A stretch of 64,000 bases of DNA, taken from Neorhizobium galegae bv. officinalis (GTDB lineage: Bacteria; Pseudomonadota; Alphaproteobacteria; Rhizobiales; Rhizobiaceae). Each line of letters begins with the position of its first letter. The stretch's first letter is position 1. Under the pieces are notes generated by a model, which made no database searches, was not told where the DNA came from, and worked only from the letters and a program-made list of their open reading frames with translations. Made by a program: the position numbers and the translations under genes. Positions 29,048-37,831 of the stretch are shown piece after piece. The stretch covers positions 62,001 to 126,000 of the forward strand of contig CCRI01000011.1 of NCBI GenBank assembly GCA_000985875.1, written 5' to 3'.

Positions 29048-29463
29048 ACCCGAAGCAGCGCGATGGTCTTTTCATCGCGCTCGCCATCAAAGAACTGTTC
29101 AAGGGCTCGCTCGAAAGGCGAGCCCTTTTTGCTGACGGCCTCGAACAGCGTCATCGAACTCTTGAACTTGATGTCGTCGGGCGAACCGAGGATGGCGTGC
29201 GCCGAAAGGTCCGAATGGGAGAGCATCGCTTCGGTGCATTCGATGAGCCTGGGGCCAAGCTGGGGATGTTCCAGATAAGCTGTCGCCTCCGCCCTCGAGC
29301 CGATCGCGAAGCGCTGGGACATGATCGAAAAACCGAGCCCCGCGACCTGGGGGAAGACGTACCACATCCAGTGGGAGCGCTTTTTGCCATCGCGAAGCTC
29401 GCCGATGACGCGCCCATAGACCGGCGCTTGCGCGTCGACAAAGCGCATGAGGTCGAATTGCAT
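29044..29463 (-). CDS. DUF1810 family protein
   Basis: This 139-residue protein carries the DUF1810 signature: FVDAQAPVYGRVIGELRDGKKRSHWMWYVFPQ, the W-MWY-FPQ core, FAIGSRAEATAYLEHP and DDIKFKSSMTLFEAV. It is a small globular protein of unknown function, widespread in bacteria. The start at 29463 is preferred because GGAGACG precedes it; the open frame continues upstream into unlikely sequence. Its 3' end overlaps the Tim44-like gene by 4 bp in convergent orientation. Confidence 0.9.
   Translation of the reverse strand: MQFDLMRFVDAQAPVYGRVIGELRDGKKRSHWMWYVFPQVAGLGFSIMSQRFAIGSRAEATAYLEHPQLGPRLIECTEAMLSHSDLSAHAILGSPDDIKFKSSMTLFEAVSKKGSPFERALEQFFDGERDEKTIALLRV
29101..29130 (+). terminator. Intrinsic terminator of the Tim44-like transcript, inside DUF1810
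   Basis: AAGGGCTCGC pairs with GCGAGCCCTT (10 bp, 7-nt loop) and runs into TTT, 54 bp after the Tim44-like stop. It lies wholly within the coding region of the convergent DUF1810 gene. A second 9-bp stem (29057-29081) precedes it without a T run. Confidence 0.8.
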
Positions 29464-29583
29464 CGTCTCTCCGTCCCTGATCGCCCTGTTGCCACAAATC
29501 ACCCCGCGCCCAGAAGACTCCCAAAACATGAAATTTTTGCGGCCGCTCTTTTCGATGTTGCATCGCACCCTAGCTGAGGGGGC

Positions 29584-30705
29584 ATGGAACGCTTCATTCA
29601 GGAATTCCGGAATGATACGGCCTGGCTGCCGGACTGGCTCGTCAGTTGTGGTGTGATGGCCGTCGCATTTCTGATCGGCCTTGCGATCCAGCGCTTCGGA
29701 TTTCGCTTTCTGACGCGGCTGGTCGAGAACAGGGACCTGTTCTGGCGGTCGCTGGTATCGCGTACGCGGCGGCCGATGCGGCTGGCGATCCTCACCTGGA
29801 CACTGTCGCTCGGTGCGACCATCGCTCCGCTCAGTGCCGGGCAGGGGCAGGTGATACGTCACCTGCTGCTGCTCGGCTTCATCATCGTCGTCGGCTGGAT
29901 GGCGAAGATTGCCCTGCATGTGTGGATGATCGTTTATCTGCGCCGCTTCAAGCTCGATGCGGAAGACAATCTGCTCGCCCGCACCCATGTCACCCAATCG
30001 CGGATCGCCGAGCGGATCGCAAGCGTCATGATCGTGGCGATCACCATCGCCGCCATGCTGATGACCTTCCCGGCGGTGCAGCAATACGGCGTCAGCCTGC
30101 TCGCCTCCGCCGGTGTGGCAGGCGTCGTGCTGGGCCTTGCGCTGCAGCCGGTGCTGAAGAACATCTTTGCGGGCATCCAGCTTGCGATCACCCAGCCGAT
30201 CCGCATCGACGACGCGCTGATCGTCGAGGGCGAGTGGGGCAATGTCGAGGAGATCACCTCGACCTATGTGGTGGTGAAACTGTGGGACTGGCGGCGGATG
30301 ATCCTGCCGCTCAGCTATTTCATCGAGACGCCGTTCCAGAACTGGACGCGCGACAGTTCTGAACTGATCGGCACGGTGATGATCTATCTCGACTATTCGG
30401 TTCCGGTGAACGCGGTCCGTCGCAAGGTCGAGGAGATTGCCGCAACGTCAAAGCTCTGGGACAAGCGGGTGGTGGCCGTGCAGGTGACGGATTTCAGGGA
30501 AAACGTCATGGAGATCCGCATCCTCGTTTCCGCCTCCAATGCCCCGCGGACCTTCGACCTCCGGTGCGAGGTGCGCGAAAAGATCATCGACTTCATCCAG
30601 CGCGAATATCCGGCAAGCCTGCCGCGGGTGCGGGCGGAAGGTGCGGCCAGCGGTGCCAGGACGGCAGCCGGCAAGGTCGTACGGCATGGAGCGCTGCAGT
30701 CTTGA
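29584..30705 (+). CDS. MscS-family small-conductance mechanosensitive channel
   Basis: This 373-residue protein has at least four hydrophobic segments (about 18-36, 66-84, 95-118, 148-168). The pore helix pattern GVSLLASAGVAGVVLGLALQPVLKN is followed by IFAGIQLAITQPIRIDDALIVEG, the hallmark of the MscS beta domain, and LPLSYFIETPFQNWTR. It should release solutes on hypo-osmotic shock. It is longer at the N-terminus than E. coli MscS. It stands alone on its strand. Confidence 0.92.
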   Translation: MERFIQEFRNDTAWLPDWLVSCGVMAVAFLIGLAIQRFGFRFLTRLVENRDLFWRSLVSRTRRPMRLAILTWTLSLGATIAPLSAGQGQVIRHLLLLGFIIVVGWMAKIALHVWMIVYLRRFKLDAEDNLLARTHVTQSRIAERIASVMIVAITIAAMLMTFPAVQQYGVSLLASAGVAGVVLGLALQPVLKNIFAGIQLAITQPIRIDDALIVEGEWGNVEEITSTYVVVKLWDWRRMILPLSYFIETPFQNWTRDSSELIGTVMIYLDYSVPVNAVRRKVEEIAATSKLWDKRVVAVQVTDFRENVMEIRILVSASNAPRTFDLRCEVREKIIDFIQREYPASLPRVRAEGAASGARTAAGKVVRHGALQS

Positions 30706-30837
30706 ATTCCGGCCTCCCGGCTTCGGGCAGGCTGCTTTTCGGGGCGCTGAATCCCGGCGGGACAGCCCCAGGTGTTTTACAAAACCATTCCATGGGCATA
30801 GACAGTCGGCCATGCAAACCTCCGTCGGACGATCGCA

Positions 30838-31197
30838 TTGAACACCGAAGCAAAGCCGATATGCGCCATCCTTGTCCATGTCGCGGATGTTGCACGGGCA
30901 TTGGATTGGTATCAGGCCGCTTTCCCGCAATCGGTGCGGCGTCACCTTGAAGCTTTCGAATTCCAGTTCCTCGAAGTCGGCGGGATCTGCCTTGAGATCG
31001 TTGCAGCTGACGAGAAGGTGGGAAGCGGCCCCAGCGGGTCCGTCGTCTATTGGCAGGTCGATGATCTTGACGCGGCGGTCGAGCATTTCACCGCGATTGG
31101 CGCGACGCTTTATCGGGGACCGATCGACATCCAGAACGGCCTGCGCATGTGTCAGGTCCGCGATCCATGGGGAAACTGCATCGGTCTTCGCGGTTGA
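30838..31197 (+). CDS. VOC/glyoxalase-fold protein
   Basis: This 119-residue single-domain protein of the vicinal-oxygen-chelate superfamily starts CAILVHVADVARALDWYQAAF. It continues with FLEVGGICLEIVAADE, the second-half strand VYWQVDDLDAAVEHFTAIGATL, and ends RMCQVRDPWGNCIGLRG. The likely metal ligands are His14 in LVHVAD and a late Glu/Asp, but one ligand position is unclear. Such proteins include glyoxalases, antibiotic-binding proteins and dioxygenases. The TTG start at 30838 is the only plausible one, with a weak ribosome site. Confidence 0.7.
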   Translation: MNTEAKPICAILVHVADVARALDWYQAAFPQSVRRHLEAFEFQFLEVGGICLEIVAADEKVGSGPSGSVVYWQVDDLDAAVEHFTAIGATLYRGPIDIQNGLRMCQVRDPWGNCIGLRG

Positions 31198-31371
31198 GGC
31201 CTTGTCCGTTCCTGCATGCGCCGCGCCTGCGATTCGCGCTCCTCCTTGCGCAGGCCGCAAATCCTTTCTATATCCGGCAAGAATTGCCTCCGACGGCCGA
31301 TCCCGCCGCAGGCCCTGAACATGTCGCCCTCCCATCATGGACCGGCGCTTGAGAGACCGAGAGAGTTACTC

Positions 31372-32568
31372 GTGAATACGCTGGATTTTGACAAGAGGCC
31401 GGAAGACACACGTGTTGTCGTTGCCATGTCGGGGGGAGTGGATTCCTCCGTCGTCGCCGGTCTGCTCAAACGACAGGGCTATGACGTGCTCGGGATCACG
31501 CTGCAGCTCTACGACCACGGTGCGGCCGTGCACCGCGCCGGCTCGTGCTGCGCCGGCCAGGACATCGACGATGCGCGGCGGGTCTCCGAAACGCTCGGCA
31601 TCCCGCATTACGTGCTCGACTACGAAAAGCGGTTCCGCGAGACGGTGATCAATCCGTTCGCGGAGGCCTATGCGATGGGCGAAACGCCGGTCCCCTGCGT
31701 TGCCTGCAACCAGACGGTCAAGTTCGCCGATCTTCTGGCGACGGCACGAGAGCTTGGCGCCGATGCGCTGGCGACCGGCCACTATATCCGCTCCTCCGCC
31801 AACCCTTCTCCGGGCAATCCGAACCGCCGCGCTCTGTTCCGGCCGATCGACAGCGATCGCGACCAGAGCTGGTTCCTGTTCGCAACGACGCAGGAGCAGA
31901 TCGACTATCTGCGCTTTCCGCTCGGCGGCATGTCGAAGGCGCAGGTGCGCGATCTGGCCGAGGAGATGGGCCTGGTGGTCGCCAAGAAGGCCGACAGCCA
32001 GGACATCTGTTTCGTGCCGCAGGGCAAATATGCCGATATCATCAACAAGGTGAAGCCGAACGCGGCGCTCGCCGGCGATATCGTGCATATGGACGGGCGC
32101 GTGCTCGGCCGCCACGAGGGGATCGTCCATTACACGATCGGTCAGCGCCGCGGCATCGGCATCGCCACCGGCGAGCCGCTCTACGTCGTTTATCTCGATG
32201 CCCGCTCGCGCCGGGTGATCGTCGGGCCGAAGGAAGCGCTCGATACCCACCGCGTCTACCTGCGCGACGTCAACTGGATCGGCGACGGTGTACTCGACGA
32301 GGATGCGAAGGGCGGGTTCGCCTGTTTCGCCAAGGTGCGCTCGACGCGTCCACCGACACCGGCCATCCTCCACTGCGACGATCACGGCGTCTATGTCGAT
32401 CTGGCAATCGGAGAGGCGGGCGTGGCGCCGGGGCAGGCCTGCGTGCTCTATTCCGCCGAAGGTGCGGACGCGCGGGTTTATGGCGGCGGTTTCATCGAAC
32501 GTTCGGAACGGGCAGCCGAGGCGGAAACCGCGCTGAAGGCCCTGCTTTCGACGCCGGTCGCAGCCTGA
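31372..32568 (+). CDS. mnmA: tRNA 2-thiouridylase MnmA
   Basis: This 398-residue enzyme thiolates U34 of the Lys, Glu and Gln tRNAs. The PP-loop is SGGVDS at 20-25. The catalytic Cys pair lies in PCVACN (near 108) and DICFVPQGKY (near 213). The C-terminal domain includes HYTIGQRRGIGIATGEPLYVV. I use the GTG at 31372, which gives the family N-terminus NTLDFDKRPEDTRVVVAMSGG; earlier in-frame starts add low-complexity residues. A tRNA-Met gene follows 135 bp downstream. Confidence 0.93.
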   Translation: MNTLDFDKRPEDTRVVVAMSGGVDSSVVAGLLKRQGYDVLGITLQLYDHGAAVHRAGSCCAGQDIDDARRVSETLGIPHYVLDYEKRFRETVINPFAEAYAMGETPVPCVACNQTVKFADLLATARELGADALATGHYIRSSANPSPGNPNRRALFRPIDSDRDQSWFLFATTQEQIDYLRFPLGGMSKAQVRDLAEEMGLVVAKKADSQDICFVPQGKYADIINKVKPNAALAGDIVHMDGRVLGRHEGIVHYTIGQRRGIGIATGEPLYVVYLDARSRRVIVGPKEALDTHRVYLRDVNWIGDGVLDEDAKGGFACFAKVRSTRPPTPAILHCDDHGVYVDLAIGEAGVAPGQACVLYSAEGADARVYGGGFIERSERAAEAETALKALLSTPVAA

Positions 32569-32703
32569 GACCGGCGCTAACCGTACGGCATGAAATTGCC
32601 GCCGGTTTTTGCCCAAACCCTGCTTGACACTTTGGTGACGGGGGACTTATAAGCCGCACGACCAAAGCGGAACCGGCCACGCCGGAACTTCCGCAGTCCC
32701 TGT

Positions 32704-32780
32704 GGCGGGGTAGCTCAGTTGGTGAGAGCGCAGGATTCATAACCCTGAGGTCGGCAGTTCAATTCTGCCTCCCGCTACCA
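32704..32780 (+). tRNA. tRNA-Met (CAT anticodon), elongator type
   Basis: A 77-nt cloverleaf can be folded. The acceptor is GGCGGGG/TCCCGCT with two G:T pairs and an encoded CCA. The D-arm is GCTC/GAGC, the anticodon loop TTCATAA, and the T-arm GGCAG-TTCAATT-CTGCC. The anticodon CAT with this body looks like elongator Met (or Ile after lysidine modification). The anticodon stem reads CAGGA/CCCTG, leaving an A31 x C39 mismatch next to the loop. A recombinase remnant starts 3 bp beyond the CCA. Confidence 0.9.
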
Positions 32781-32782
32781 GT

Positions 32783-33067
32783 CTACTCGCGCTCCCTCTC
32801 AGCGGTGTGAGTAGGGCAGTAGCTTCGTCGATCAGGTCCTTGGACATCTTTCTCGACGATCTTCGTGATGCTGGCCTTTGCGTCGTCCAGCGCCTTCTGC
32901 GCCTGAGCGCGCTGGCGGAACGCGTCACCGCGAACCCGCTTCTGTTCTTCCTGATAAGCCGACACATACATTTCGATGATGCTGGTGTCGGCGAATTGCT
33001 GCTGAAGGATATCCAGCACCATATCCTCGATGCGATCGATGTAGAACCGGCTCCGGTTATCTCCCAC
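32783..33067 (-). pseudogene. Frameshifted C-terminal remnant of a large serine recombinase
   Basis: The 94-residue open frame reads DNRSRFYIDRIEDMVLDIL, then a coiled-coil stretch KRVRGDAFRQRAQAQKALDDAKASITKIVEK, typical of the C-terminal zinc/coiled-coil part of large serine recombinases of phages and integrative elements. After VEK (near 32850) the expected continuation MSKDLIDEATALLTPL is found in the next frame, so a single-base shift has broken it. The catalytic N-terminal two-thirds is missing. The fragment abuts the tRNA-Met 3' end. Confidence 0.72.
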
Positions 33068-33259
33068 AGGTGTTAAGCGTGTTTGCGGAGGTCGAAAAGG
33101 TATAGCTTGTTCATGAGCCGAGCCGGACAGGATGTGCGAGGCCGGCGACCCGATGGTGGCCCCGCTGGAGGCGATAGGGGTATAGGAGCTTCATTCTAAA
33201 TGCTAGGTTGTAAGCGAGCTTGTAGTAAGTAACTTTGGCCCGAAGCGTGGAAATCGTGG

Positions 33260-34102
33260 GTGGGCGGCTTGATTGAAAAGCTAAAAGAAAACAGGCTTAG
33301 AATCGCGGAAGCGAGTTCTATTTTCGGTTTGATCTCGTCAGTGGCAGCGTTTTTTGTCCCTCCCGAGTGGTCTGACTATCTCAAAATCGCGGTGGCGGTT
33401 TGCTTTGCGGTGACGATATTGTTCATCGTTGCGAAAAGGGCAGATAGATCCCCCGACCCGCCGGACGATGAACCAAAATACAGCATAACGATTCCGGCGG
33501 ACCCGGCGGACCTTGAAGGAGCAATTGCGTTAGCAAGGCAGGAATTCGGGTCCAATACAATTTCGCCTAGCGTTGTCAGGGAATCCTTCGCCAGGAATCC
33601 CTACTGTATTGCGATTGCCAAAGATTCCTCTGGTTCGGTAGTCGGCTTTTTAGACTACTATGCGCTGACTGAAGCTGCGATGAAACGGATTGAAGCTGGC
33701 ACAATCAAGGAATCTGAATTTACGGTGGATCATCTTGCGGCAGCTGCGGAAATCAAGAACGTGGAGTCGGTTTACGTGGGAGGAATATATGTTGCTATTG
33801 ATTCAAAAGGAGACAGGTCGAGGGTAGTTATCGGCCTCCTCATCGCGATAGTGAAAGTCATTCGATCCGAAATGATCGGCAACAAGCGGCAAGTCAACAT
33901 ATACGCGGCTGCCTATGGCACGCGGGGGCTTCCGCTTCTAAATAAAGCGGGATTTGTTAGGGTAAATGAAGCGCATAAGCGGTCGGATGCAAGCGATCTA
34001 TATCTCAAAATTGCGACAACTAGCAATCTGAGGCAGGCGACCCGCTTTCTGCCGCCGAAATCCTCTTCGGTAAAAATAAAGTATACCAAGAGTCGCCAAT
34101 GA
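33260..34102 (+). CDS. Membrane-anchored GNAT-like protein, orphan in a low-G+C insert
   Basis: This 280-residue protein has two hydrophobic helices at about 16-34 (ASSIFGLISSVAAFFV) and 41-60 (LKIAVAVCFAVTILFIVAK). A cytoplasmic domain resembles acetyltransferases of the GNAT fold: ITIPADPADLEGAIALAR, SSGSVVGFLDYYAL, VYVGGIYVAIDSKGDRSRVVIG, LPLLNKAGFVRV. The base composition is visibly lower in G+C than its neighbours, with many AAA/ATA/AAT codons, a sign of recent transfer. The start (GTG) is uncertain. The substrate is unknown, and the exact family is not recognised. Confidence 0.65.
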   Translation: MGGLIEKLKENRLRIAEASSIFGLISSVAAFFVPPEWSDYLKIAVAVCFAVTILFIVAKRADRSPDPPDDEPKYSITIPADPADLEGAIALARQEFGSNTISPSVVRESFARNPYCIAIAKDSSGSVVGFLDYYALTEAAMKRIEAGTIKESEFTVDHLAAAAEIKNVESVYVGGIYVAIDSKGDRSRVVIGLLIAIVKVIRSEMIGNKRQVNIYAAAYGTRGLPLLNKAGFVRVNEAHKRSDASDLYLKIATTSNLRQATRFLPPKSSSVKIKYTKSRQ

Positions 34103-34248
34103 TAAGACGACTCGCTCTGAGTATTGACCTCAAGGAGGAGATCACCGCTAACCTCCATCAGATCGGCTGAGCGGTGAAAACTGGGTAATAGCGGGCTGCT
34201 TTGGATCACTATGACATGCTCGGGTGGGGTCAGGTTTCCCGACCACAC

Positions 34249-36933
34249 CTACCACTTCATACTAAGCCCGACCTTGGCGCCGATGGCGTTGCTGTTGCCG
34301 AAATCCTTGAGGCTGGTGCGAGCGAAGGCCTCCCCGTAGACCGCATATCGGTCGTCGGACCAGCTGAGCGAGCCGCCCAGGGTGAGGCCACCCCAGAGCG
34401 GCTGGTTCTCGCTGGCGACCCTGACCCCGGAGACATCCACGTTCGAGCCGTCGAGAAAGTCGTAATAGAGATTGGCGATGCCGTAGAACTTCGCGCGGCT
34501 GGTCCTTCCGGCGGCGTCCTTCCAGTCGCTGTCGTAATCGGCCGAGATCCCGAGGCGACCGGTCAGGCTGTCGGCATCGTCAAGCGAGACGGCGGCGCCA
34601 TAGGCGTCGGTAAAGTCGTCGAAGCGCACGGACGAATAGGCCAGTTGCGCCTGCGGGGTCAGCGACCACTGGCGCGTCAGGGCGATCTTCTGCCCGGTCT
34701 CGACGCTCAGGCCGTAGCCGAAGCCATCATTGCCGTCGGCGAGCGTGTCGTTAAGGGTCGAGGAGTTGAGATTGCTGTCATACCAGGTCAAGGCAGCCTG
34801 AGCGTCGACATAGAAGCCGCTATTGCCGTACCAGGTCAAGGTGCCGTCGAGGCCGTAGCCGGTCGTATCGATGTTGCCCTTGCCGAAGCGCGAGGAGACG
34901 TCCGCCGAGGCTGTGTCGAAATGGAAGCTGACGCCGCCGATCAGCGCGCCGGCCCCGCTTTCATGCAGCATTCCGTCGATGCCCGCCTGCAGCGTCCATG
35001 TGTCCACATCGTATTCCGTGCCGGTCGTCGAGGTTTTCGGATTGAAATGCGCATGCGTGCCGTCGATGCGGATCCAGATCGCCTTGGCAGGATCATTCTC
35101 GGCATGGGGCTCTTCGATCGCCCGGCCGCTGGTGCGCTGGCGCAGTGTACCGAACTCGTTGAGCGTCTGCAGCACGCCGGCGTAGCTCTCGTAGAGCGGA
35201 ACACTCGGCGCATAGACCATCCCGATCCCCACGCCTGCAGGATTAAGCAGGGTCGAACGCAGATACCAGTCGCCGTCTGCGGGCGCGCTGACGCTGCCCT
35301 GATAGAGTCGGTAGGCATAGGCCCCGCCGACCACGGCCTGATCGCCCTCGAACACATAGTCGCCAAGCAGCGAAAAGGAGCCGGCTGACACGCCTCCGAC
35401 ATCGACGATCTTGATGCCCTCGGCGGTTTGTGCGCCGCCGCCCCCAAGGTTGATGACCTTGACGTTCGTGGTGCCGGCCGTATTGCCGGTCACCACGAGG
35501 AGGTCGGTCGGCGAAGCGTCGCCGCCGAGCACGGCCTCGACTTCGAGCGTGCCGCCCGTGCCGGTATAGTTGCCGGCGATCGTCAGCGTGCCGATCGAAT
35601 TGCCGGGCGCAATCGTTCCGGCATTGGTCACATCGCCGAAGATCGTGCCGTTGCCGCCGAGAATGCCGGCCCCCGATGTCGTGACCGGGCTGGTGATCGA
35701 GCCGTTGACGGCAAGCCGGCCACCGCTCACCGTCGTCGCGCCGGTATAGGTGTTGACGCCCGAAAGCGTCTGGCTGCCGCCGGTGACGGTCAGTCCGCCC
35801 GTGCCGCCGATGACGCCCGCGAACGTGTCGTTGGCATTGGTGATCGTCAGGTTCTTGGTGCCCAGCGCCACGGTGCCGCCGCCGGCCAGGCTTTGGATGT
35901 CGGTGCCGGCCGGAGTGACGCCTGAAATGTCGAAAATGCCTGTGGTGACGACACGGGCGGAGTTGGCGATCGAACCCGCACCCGCCAGCGCGAGCGTGCC
36001 GGCCTGGATGATCGTTTCACCCGAATAGATGTTACTGCCCGATAGAGTGAAGACGCCGGCGCCAATCTTGCTCAATCCGCCGACGCCGGTAAAGCCCGAC
36101 GTTGCGTCGGTTCCCACGGCAAAGCCGGCGGTATCGATCGTCAGCCCGCCGGCAAGCAGATTGAGTTCGGTGCCGGAAAATCCGTCGATGAAGGTCGCGT
36201 TGGCGGCCGTCGCGCGCAGAATGCCATTGTCGAAATTGGCCTGGCTCGCGCCGGAGCCGCTACGCAAGGTTTGAGCCTGCAACGTGCCGCCGCTGCTGAT
36301 GTTGAGCGTGCCCGAAGTTAAGGGACCAGGGCCTCCTAGGAGCGCCGTGTTCGTGTTGACCTGCCCGCCATTCTCAATGTTCAGCGTACCGGTGCCGAGA
36401 TGTCCGAGCGTGATATTTGCACCGCCGGTGACATTCCACAGTGACCCGGCTCCCGTAACGGTGACAACTCCGGCCCCTGTGCCGACGGTCCCAAGCCGGC
36501 CGTTGCCGGTGCTGGTTAGGCTGCTGCCATTCTGGATCCTCAAAATCCCAGGCACAGTCGCGTCTTGGCCAACATTTGTGGCACCCACCGACACGCTGAC
36601 GGGGCCGGTGACGCCGATGACGGCTGTTATGTTGCTCGGTGCACCCGGCGTGCTGATGTTGGCGGTTACACCGGCACCGGGGGCGACGCCGCCGGTCCAA
36701 TTGCTCCCGTCTGTCCAGTCACTGCTTGTCAGTCCGTGCCAGTCAGCGGTTTGAGCCGCCCCTGCAGACAGCACCACAAGTGCCCCCGCCGGAACAGTCG
36801 AGAAGTACCAGTGCCGCCTGGCCAGCCTCCGGCGCTCTCCCGGGTTACGTGCTGCAATTTTCCTGCTCAAGAGAACATGCGCCTGCAATATATCCACCTT
36901 AAAAAATATCTTTAGGTATGCTCCCGGCCACAT
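34249..36933 (-). CDS. Type V autotransporter with passenger beta-helix repeats
   Basis: From ATG 36933 the protein has 894 residues. A long basic N-terminus and hydrophobic helix (about 45-60, ending AGAAQTA) form an extended signal peptide. The passenger (about 62-600) is Gly/Thr/Asn-rich, with autotransporter-associated repeats such as LSKIGAGVFTLSGSNIYSGET and GGSQTLSGVNTYTGATTVSGG. The last 280 or so residues are the translocator barrel (TYWYGNSGFYVDAQAALTWY-type strands, ending VGLSMKW, with an aromatic last residue). The frame remains open upstream to a TTG at 37035 across a C11 tract. It is probably an adhesin or biofilm factor. Confidence 0.85.
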   Translation of the reverse strand: MWPGAYLKIFFKVDILQAHVLLSRKIAARNPGERRRLARRHWYFSTVPAGALVVLSAGAAQTADWHGLTSSDWTDGSNWTGGVAPGAGVTANISTPGAPSNITAVIGVTGPVSVSVGATNVGQDATVPGILRIQNGSSLTSTGNGRLGTVGTGAGVVTVTGAGSLWNVTGGANITLGHLGTGTLNIENGGQVNTNTALLGGPGPLTSGTLNISSGGTLQAQTLRSGSGASQANFDNGILRATAANATFIDGFSGTELNLLAGGLTIDTAGFAVGTDATSGFTGVGGLSKIGAGVFTLSGSNIYSGETIIQAGTLALAGAGSIANSARVVTTGIFDISGVTPAGTDIQSLAGGGTVALGTKNLTITNANDTFAGVIGGTGGLTVTGGSQTLSGVNTYTGATTVSGGRLAVNGSITSPVTTSGAGILGGNGTIFGDVTNAGTIAPGNSIGTLTIAGNYTGTGGTLEVEAVLGGDASPTDLLVVTGNTAGTTNVKVINLGGGGAQTAEGIKIVDVGGVSAGSFSLLGDYVFEGDQAVVGGAYAYRLYQGSVSAPADGDWYLRSTLLNPAGVGIGMVYAPSVPLYESYAGVLQTLNEFGTLRQRTSGRAIEEPHAENDPAKAIWIRIDGTHAHFNPKTSTTGTEYDVDTWTLQAGIDGMLHESGAGALIGGVSFHFDTASADVSSRFGKGNIDTTGYGLDGTLTWYGNSGFYVDAQAALTWYDSNLNSSTLNDTLADGNDGFGYGLSVETGQKIALTRQWSLTPQAQLAYSSVRFDDFTDAYGAAVSLDDADSLTGRLGISADYDSDWKDAAGRTSRAKFYGIANLYYDFLDGSNVDVSGVRVASENQPLWGGLTLGGSLSWSDDRYAVYGEAFARTSLKDFGNSNAIGAKVGLSMKW

Positions 36934-37006
36934 TCGCCGGAGTTCACTAATCGTCTTAATTAGAAACTGACGAATGTTAAGAAAGCATGAAAGACCCCTG
37001 AAAATC

Positions 37007-37017
37007 GGGGGGGGGGG
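37007..37017. repeat. 11-bp G:C homopolymer at the 5' end of the autotransporter gene
   Basis: The plus strand has G11 (C11 on the coding strand), 74-84 bp upstream of the autotransporter ATG 36933 and inside the upstream frame extension to TTG 37035. No other mononucleotide run of similar length was noticed in the window. Such tracts can slip during replication. Confidence 0.85.
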
Positions 37018-37279
37018 ATTTCGACAGCTTGCCAAGTGGATGTGGTTTGCTGCCGATTGGATCGCGGGGCGTTGAATGTTGGACCAGGCCGCAACGTATC
37101 CAGCTGCCGATTCATGTGCCCTTGAGCGGCTATTGGCACACCGATATCTACGAATGGCGAGACGGTCGCTGGCTTGCCGTTTGGTTGCAGGCGACTGCCA
37201 TCAGTGACGGCAGCCCGGAATAACGCGCACCGTCAACGGCAATGAAATTCGCGGTTGGCGCGCAGCTTCGTCCTGTTTG

Positions 37280-37831
37280 TCAGTTGCGCCGAGCAACGGC
37301 AGTCTCGCGGACGCCATGTCCGGATCTTTCGAGCAGCATCCGCTTTCGCCATGCATTGGGAGCAATTCCGTAAAGGCGGCGGAAGCTGTTGGTAAGGTGC
37401 GCCTGGTCGGTCATGCCACATTCCAGGGCGATCCGGCAGAGGGGTTCGTCCGTGCCGGTCATCATCCGGCAGGCCATTTCCATGCGCCTGCGGGTGACGT
37501 ATTTGTGCGGCGTCTCGCCAAGGCTTGCCTTGAAGGCCCGCTGGAAATGGCCGCTGCTCAGGTTGCAGAGACCGGCCAAGGCCTCGACGCGGATTGTCGA
37601 GCGGAGGTACATGTCGACATAGGTCTGCACATTGCGCATTTGCCACGGGGCCAGGCCGCCGACAGCGATTTGACGGAGGTTGGGTTGCGGATCGGATTGA
37701 TCGGGATCTCGCGGGACGTGTCTGGCGACAAGCCGTTCGAGGTCTATCTCCGACGTCCGATATCTTGAAACGTCGGTGCGTTTTGCCGAAGGGTCGGCAG
37801 GCGATGCCTTCACTGGCTGTGCGATCAGCAT
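37280..37831 (-). CDS. AraC-family transcriptional regulator
   Basis: This 183-residue protein is mostly the AraC DNA-binding domain. The first helix-turn-helix is IRVEALAGLCNLSSGHFQRAFKA and the second is EPLCRIALECGMTDQAHLTNSFRRLYG, followed by IAPNAWRKR. The N-terminal 60 residues are too short for a ligand-binding cupin, so it is of the minimal type. It is on the same strand as and downstream of a flavin monooxygenase gene, with a 275-bp gap, so it may control nearby genes. No binding site was identified. Confidence 0.9.
   Translation of the reverse strand: MLIAQPVKASPADPSAKRTDVSRYRTSEIDLERLVARHVPRDPDQSDPQPNLRQIAVGGLAPWQMRNVQTYVDMYLRSTIRVEALAGLCNLSSGHFQRAFKASLGETPHKYVTRRRMEMACRMMTGTDEPLCRIALECGMTDQAHLTNSFRRLYGIAPNAWRKRMLLERSGHGVRETAVARRN

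Noticed and set aside
29057..29081. 9-bp stem AGCGCGATG/CATCGCGCT as a terminator
   Set aside because: It lacks a T run on either side; the better terminator is at 29101-29130.
34099..34170. Short plus-strand frame MIRRLALSIDLKEEI after the GNAT-like gene
   Set aside because: Only 23 codons and overlapping the previous gene; no ribosome site, so not called.
32781..34248. Direct repeat of the tRNA-Met 3' end as an att site
   Set aside because: No second copy of the tRNA end was found by eye downstream, so no attachment site is called.
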